Source: Streptomyces sp. NBC_01244 (GTDB lineage: Bacteria > Actinomycetota > Actinomycetes > Streptomycetales > Streptomycetaceae). Taken from it: a stretch of 64,000 nt of DNA. The position numbers were made by a program, and so were the translations under genes. The stretch's first letter is position 1, and every line of letters begins with the position of its first letter. The stretch lies in the NCBI RefSeq assembly GCF_035987325.1, contig NZ_CP108488.1, positions 310,001 to 374,000 on the forward strand, given 5' to 3'. Shown here one piece after another: positions 60,313 through 64,000 of this stretch. The notes below the pieces were generated by a model. That model made no database searches and was not told where the DNA came from. It saw only the letters and a list, made by a program, of their open reading frames with translations.

Positions 60313-62174
60313 GCCGTCACGCCCTTCTCCTGGAGGCGAGCGGTGGCCGCCAGCTCGTTGACATGCAGGGTGCGCTGGAGGCGGACCTGCCCGTCGGAGT
60401 CCTGCCCGACCACCACGATCTGGCCGTCCCAGCCGGCGACGGCGACCCGGGACCCGTCCAGGGGGCACATGCAGGACAGGCCCTGGCTGAATTCCGCCAG
60501 TACCTGGCCGGACGCGAGGGTACGGGTGCTGTCGTGCCAGTCCACACGCCACTGGTAGAGCGCGAAGTCGTACGATCCCGCGAGGACCACCGGCGCGTCC
60601 GGTGTGCCGAGCAGCCCGACGCACTTCACGGATTCGTCCGGGCCTAGGAGCGTTTGCAGGTTCAGTATCTGCGACTCGCCGTTCTCGTCGACCTCGAACC
60701 GGCCGACCTTGACTGTGTGGTCGCGGGATGCGGTGGCTGCGATGGAGTCGTCCAGTACTGCCACGGCGTTGATCAGGTTGCCGTGTTCCCACAACGTGGC
60801 GCGTTCGCGGAAGGTGCCGGTCGCGACGGTACGGTCGGTGGCCGCGGACAGGAATCCGGTCCGCAGCGCGGTCAGCGACTTCACCGAACCCTGGTGTGCG
60901 GAGCGGCGGTCGACGACGTCCAGTGTGCGCGGGTCCAGGGCGATCAGTTCGCCGTTGTAGGTACCGGCGACAATCGTCTGCCCGCCGGAGCACAGGGACG
61001 GCACGGGGGCGCCGAGTTGCTCGCTGATGTGCGTGCGGCCGCCCTCGTGGCGGATCACGTGTCCGGAGTAGGTGCCGGCGTAGAGCGCTGTGCCGTGCGC
61101 GGCCAGCGAGAGGATGGGCCCGTCGGTCAGGTCCAGTCGGCGCACGGCGGCGGTGTCGAGGTCCGCGTCCAGGTCGACGGCCAGGACGCTTCCAGAGTCG
61201 CAGCCCACGAAGAGCTCTCGGCCCAGGACGACCATTGCGTTGGGCCCGTGGTTCACCGTGTCCGGGGCTGCCAACGGCTTGGCGGTGGCGCGATCGAACA
61301 GGTGGGGGCCGCCCCGGAAGCTGCCGACGGCTACTACGCTTTTTGCCACCGACACCGACCTGGGCCACACGCGGGCGTCGTACACCTGGTGGGTGCGTTC
61401 GCCTGTGATGTCGAAGAAGTGCAGGGATCCGTCGTAGGCGCCGACGACGAAGGTGGCGTCGTCCTCGGTCCAGTCCACCGTGCGGGCGGCGGAGTTGGAC
61501 ACCTGGATGGTGCGCAGATGGCCCAATGTGTCGGTCAGCAGGTCGATGGTGCCGTTGTCACAGGCGACCGCCAGGATCTTGCCCGAGTGGGACCAGGCGC
61601 AGCCTTCGATGGAGGAGTCGTAGTGGCGGACGGTGGGGCTCTGGTGGGTGTCGGGGTCGCTGACGGCGACCATTCCGTCTTCTCCGACGGTGGCGACGAG
61701 GCCGTTCGGGCTGACGGAGACCATCATGCAGTGGGCGGCGTGGGAGCTGACCTCGGCCAGGAAACGTCCGCTGTGCGCGTTCCACAAGGTGGCCCGGCCG
61801 TCCTCGGAGACGCAGATGAGGCGCTCGCCGTCGGGCATCCAGGCGACGGAGTTGATGTCGTCGGTGTGGCGGGCGAGGACGTTGACGAGGTCGGCCCGGC
61901 CTTCGTCCGGTATGCGCCACACGGCGACCGACTTGTCCGCCGAGGCAGTGGCCAGGAGCGCGCGGTCCACGGGGTTCCAGGAGGAGGCGTTGACGAGGCG
62001 GCGGTGGTGCAGCCGGGTGGTCTGGATCGGTTGCGTGGGGTCGGTGGTGTCCCAGATCAGCACGGTGCCGTCGTAGGAGCAGCTGGCGAGACGTCGGCCG
62101 TCGGTGCTCAGGGCCACGTGGGTGATGGGTGCGGCATGGCCTTTCGGGTTGGCCGGCAAGTTGATCGTGCGCAT
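60309..62174 (-). CDS. toxC-like: WD40 beta-propeller protein, ToxC-like
   Basis: 621 residues from ATG 62174, with AAGGA upstream. At least ten WD-type repeats run through the whole chain, for example ITHVALSTDGRRLASCSYDG with VLIWD, then INSVAWMPDGERLICVSEDG with ATLWN, and IAATASRDHTVKVGRF. This is enough for two propellers. No catalytic motif or signal peptide. ToxC of toxoflavin producers is also a WD-repeat protein of unclear function, perhaps a scaffold. It is coupled to the cyclohydrolase by ATGA. Confidence 0.85.
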   Translation of the reverse strand: MRTINLPANPKGHAAPITHVALSTDGRRLASCSYDGTVLIWDTTDPTQPIQTTRLHHRRLVNASSWNPVDRALLATASADKSVAVWRIPDEGRADLVNVLARHTDDINSVAWMPDGERLICVSEDGRATLWNAHSGRFLAEVSSHAAHCMMVSVSPNGLVATVGEDGMVAVSDPDTHQSPTVRHYDSSIEGCAWSHSGKILAVACDNGTIDLLTDTLGHLRTIQVSNSAARTVDWTEDDATFVVGAYDGSLHFFDITGERTHQVYDARVWPRSVSVAKSVVAVGSFRGGPHLFDRATAKPLAAPDTVNHGPNAMVVLGRELFVGCDSGSVLAVDLDADLDTAAVRRLDLTDGPILSLAAHGTALYAGTYSGHVIRHEGGRTHISEQLGAPVPSLCSGGQTIVAGTYNGELIALDPRTLDVVDRRSAHQGSVKSLTALRTGFLSAATDRTVATGTFRERATLWEHGNLINAVAVLDDSIAATASRDHTVKVGRFEVDENGESQILNLQTLLGPDESVKCVGLLGTPDAPVVLAGSYDFALYQWRVDWHDSTRTLASGQVLAEFSQGLSCMCPLDGSRVAVAGWDGQIVVVGQDSDGQVRLQRTLHVNELAATARLQEKGVTA

Positions 62175-62187
62175 GGCTGTGTCCTTG

Positions 62188-63474
62188 CTACTTGACGGGT
62201 ACGTCGCCGCTGACGGGTGTGTCGGTGCTGGTGTGGTCCGGGTCGCTCCAGTGCGGCCAGAAGCGGGCGAGGCACAGCAGTGACAGGCCTGCCGCGGAGC
62301 CGAGGAACATCAGGACGGCGGTGCTGCCGAAGGTGCCTTGGACCAGCGGGATGAGGAGCGGGGCGAGCAGCAGGGGCGCGCCGCCGATGAGGTTGAACAG
62401 GCCTTCGGCCCGGCCGACGACCTCGGGGGGCAGGTATTTCACGATGATCATTGCCGAGACGGCGGTCATGGCCGAGCGCATGGTGAAGAAGGCCACCATG
62501 CACGCCACGAAGCTCCAGGTGGAGGGGATGGCCATGGTGAACAGCGCGGCGGTCATGATGGCGGCTGACAGTGCCAGGACCGTACGTGGACGGGTGCGGG
62601 CCCGGGCCGCGATGTAGACGCTGCCCGCCAGGGCTCCGATGTTGGCCACTGCCTGTGCGGTGCTGACGCCGCTCGCGGACATCCCCCAGTGGTCGCGCAG
62701 GTACCAGATCATGAAGGCCAGGACTCCGATACCACTGGCGAAGTGCAGGGGCAGCGCGGTGAGCTGCACGTACAGGACTCGCTTCTCGGCCTTGATGATG
62801 TGCCAGCCGTCGATGATGTCGCGCCCGAGGCTGGGGCGGTCGAGGCTGGGGCGGTCGATCGCGACGGGCCGCTTCCTTGCCGGGGGGTGCACGCCGAGAA
62901 GCCACACGATGATCGGGGCGATGAAGGTGGCCGCGTTGAACCACAGCAGTCCGAGGTAGCCGACCAGGCCGACGCCGGCCGCGACGACGAGCGGGCCGGC
63001 GATGTTGGACGTCACGAACAGGCTGCTGAGGACGGCTCTGGATTGGGCGGCGTTGCGCGGGAACATCCCCGGTACTCCGGTGATCCAGCCGGCCCGGTAC
63101 ATCTCGCCGCCCAGTTGCACCAGCGCTGCCAGGCAGAACAGCGGCACGGTGGCGATATCGCCGGTGAGGGCGATGAGGTTGAGTGCCACTGCCGCGACGA
63201 GCTGGAGGAGGAGTCCGGGGACGACGAACACCCGAGGCCCCCACCGGTCCACGATCGCTCCCAGCCAGGGGCTGAGGAGCAGCATCGCCGGGGAGAGGGC
63301 GGCCAGGAGTGACATCGTGGTCAGGGAGCCCGTGAGCTCGTAGACGTACAGCGGGAGGCCGACCTTGTAGGCCGCCTCACCTAGGTTGTTCGCGAAGTTC
63401 CCGGAAGCGAAGATCAGGAACTTGCGATCGCGCCACGGGGGGAGGTCAGTGATCGCTGTGGTCTGTCGCGCCAT
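62188..63474 (-). CDS. MFS efflux transporter (DHA3-like) of the azapteridine-type operon
   Basis: 428 residues; ATG 63474 lies six bases after the upstream gene's stop. Twelve helices; GNFANNLGEAAYKVGLPLYV in helix 1 and SPWLGAIVDRWGPRVFVV for the A-loop are typical of drug:H+ antiporters of the EntS/MefA kind. Thirteen bases before the WD40 gene, so co-transcribed. Likely exports the cluster's product and gives self-protection; Burkholderia toxoflavin clusters use an RND pump (ToxFGHI) instead. Confidence 0.85.
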   Translation of the reverse strand: MARQTTAITDLPPWRDRKFLIFASGNFANNLGEAAYKVGLPLYVYELTGSLTTMSLLAALSPAMLLLSPWLGAIVDRWGPRVFVVPGLLLQLVAAVALNLIALTGDIATVPLFCLAALVQLGGEMYRAGWITGVPGMFPRNAAQSRAVLSSLFVTSNIAGPLVVAAGVGLVGYLGLLWFNAATFIAPIIVWLLGVHPPARKRPVAIDRPSLDRPSLGRDIIDGWHIIKAEKRVLYVQLTALPLHFASGIGVLAFMIWYLRDHWGMSASGVSTAQAVANIGALAGSVYIAARARTRPRTVLALSAAIMTAALFTMAIPSTWSFVACMVAFFTMRSAMTAVSAMIIVKYLPPEVVGRAEGLFNLIGGAPLLLAPLLIPLVQGTFGSTAVLMFLGSAAGLSLLCLARFWPHWSDPDHTSTDTPVSGDVPVK

Positions 63475-63480
63475 CGTGTG

Positions 63481-64000
63481 TCACGCCTGACCAGTGGTGG
63501 GGTTGTCGTGGTGGGTCAGGGTGTAGTGGGCGGACCTGCGGGGTAGCCAACGGTCCTCGAGCTTGGCGAACGTTCCGGCTTCCGACGGCTTGTCGAGACG
63601 GTAGAGCGAGAGCAGACCGGTGCGGGAACCCGCCAGAAGGTGGGCGGCACCGTCGGTGTCGCGCACGATGGTGAGCGCCTTCGGGTAGTCCGGCAGGTCT
63701 TCGAGGAAGCCCACGAACTCGTCGTCGTCGTAGGTGTAGGCAGCGATTTGCATGCCGTAAGAACTCACGCACACCAGACCGTCGTTGATGGTGGCGTTCT
63801 CGGCGGTGTTCGACAGCAGGTCCGTCCACTGCCGTGTGACGCCGCGCCCCATCTCGATCTCTTTCAGTCCGCCGTCGCCCACGACGTAGACGAATCCGTT
63901 CTGGGCCCACATGCGTTTGGGGTATTCGCCTTGGTCTAGCCGCCAGGACGGCTCGGCCGACTGCTCCGCGAAGACGGCGATGACTCCGTTGCGGGTGGCC
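63481..64000 (-). CDS. Second propeller-like protein, 5' partial
   Basis: The frame is open at the right edge; 172 C-terminal residues are visible. They show repeated beta-blade patterns (NGFVYVVGDGGLKEIEMG, NDGLVCVSSYGMQIAAYTYD, AHLLAGSRTGLLSLYRLD) without strict WD endings. It is the first visible gene of the operon and ends six bases before the exporter. It may be a divergent WD40 partner of the ToxC-like protein. Start and upstream genes lie beyond the window. Confidence 0.65.
   Translation of the reverse strand, partial: ATRNGVIAVFAEQSAEPSWRLDQGEYPKRMWAQNGFVYVVGDGGLKEIEMGRGVTRQWTDLLSNTAENATINDGLVCVSSYGMQIAAYTYDDDEFVGFLEDLPDYPKALTIVRDTDGAAHLLAGSRTGLLSLYRLDKPSEAGTFAKLEDRWLPRRSAHYTLTHHDNPTTGQA

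Overview
The window is chromosomal DNA from a high-GC actinomycete, almost certainly Streptomyces or a close relative. Pointers are the strong third-position GC bias, frequent GTG starts with 4-base GTGA/ATGA gene overlaps, a mycothione reductase, an AnmK-type kinase, a LAL-type LuxR regulator, SpoIIE-type phosphatase, WXG100 proteins with an EssC-like ATPase, and an srsABC-type phenolic-lipid operon. No rRNA, tRNA or CRISPR was seen.

Layout. 1-7.4 kb: a C-terminal fragment of an ADP-ribosyltransferase-fold protein, a membrane-anchored bulb-lectin protein with 39-bp tandem repeats, two tandem LuxR regulators, and a divergent large ATP-binding LuxR regulator. 7.4-13.4 kb: a tightly coupled operon (DeoR repressor, polyol-type ABC importer, zinc dehydrogenase, PfkB kinase) for uptake and catabolism of a sugar alcohol. 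13.7-26.5 kb: a LamG-like exported protein, an ECF sigma factor and a type VII-like secretion locus (EssC-like ATPase with three P-loop domains, two WXG100-like proteins, a large proline-rich candidate substrate, two uncharacterised proteins). A histidine kinase/response regulator pair follows. A four-copy GGTTCACC array lies in the divergent promoter of the secretion ATPase. 26.6-29.3 kb: ferric-reductase-like flavoprotein, FMN-binding protein and ApbE flavinyltransferase, an extracytoplasmic flavin electron-transfer module.

29.5-34.4 kb is a decayed stretch with frameshifted or fragmentary genes (anti-sigma-type ATPase, ABC exporter, DUF1206-like, YihY) followed by an intact GAF-SpoIIE phosphatase. 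34.5-38.6 kb: mycothione reductase, AnmK and an MHS-type transporter. 38.8-43.9 kb: a nuclease remnant, then srsCBA (flavoprotein, ICMT-like methyltransferase, type III PKS) with a divergent UbiA prenyltransferase and an MpaB-like protein. 44-54.4 kb: hydrolase, emfourin-like inhibitor, PAP2 phosphatase, YihY protein, a PAP2-diacylglycerol-kinase fusion, transposase scraps, a YxiG-like protein, a HAD phosphatase and a second two-component system with its own operator array.

54.4-58.6 kb: a 7-bp tandem repeat, an MHS transporter and a second graveyard (S1 protein, DUF6193-like and TPR fragments, truncated mycosin). 58.6-64 kb, running off the window: a SUMF1-fold protein, stand-alone GTP cyclohydrolase II, WD40 protein, MFS exporter and a second propeller-like protein in one operon. 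The GTP cyclohydrolase II, WD-repeat and SUMF1-fold trio matches toxB, toxC and toxD of toxoflavin (7-azapteridine) biosynthesis, and is the most exciting content of the window.
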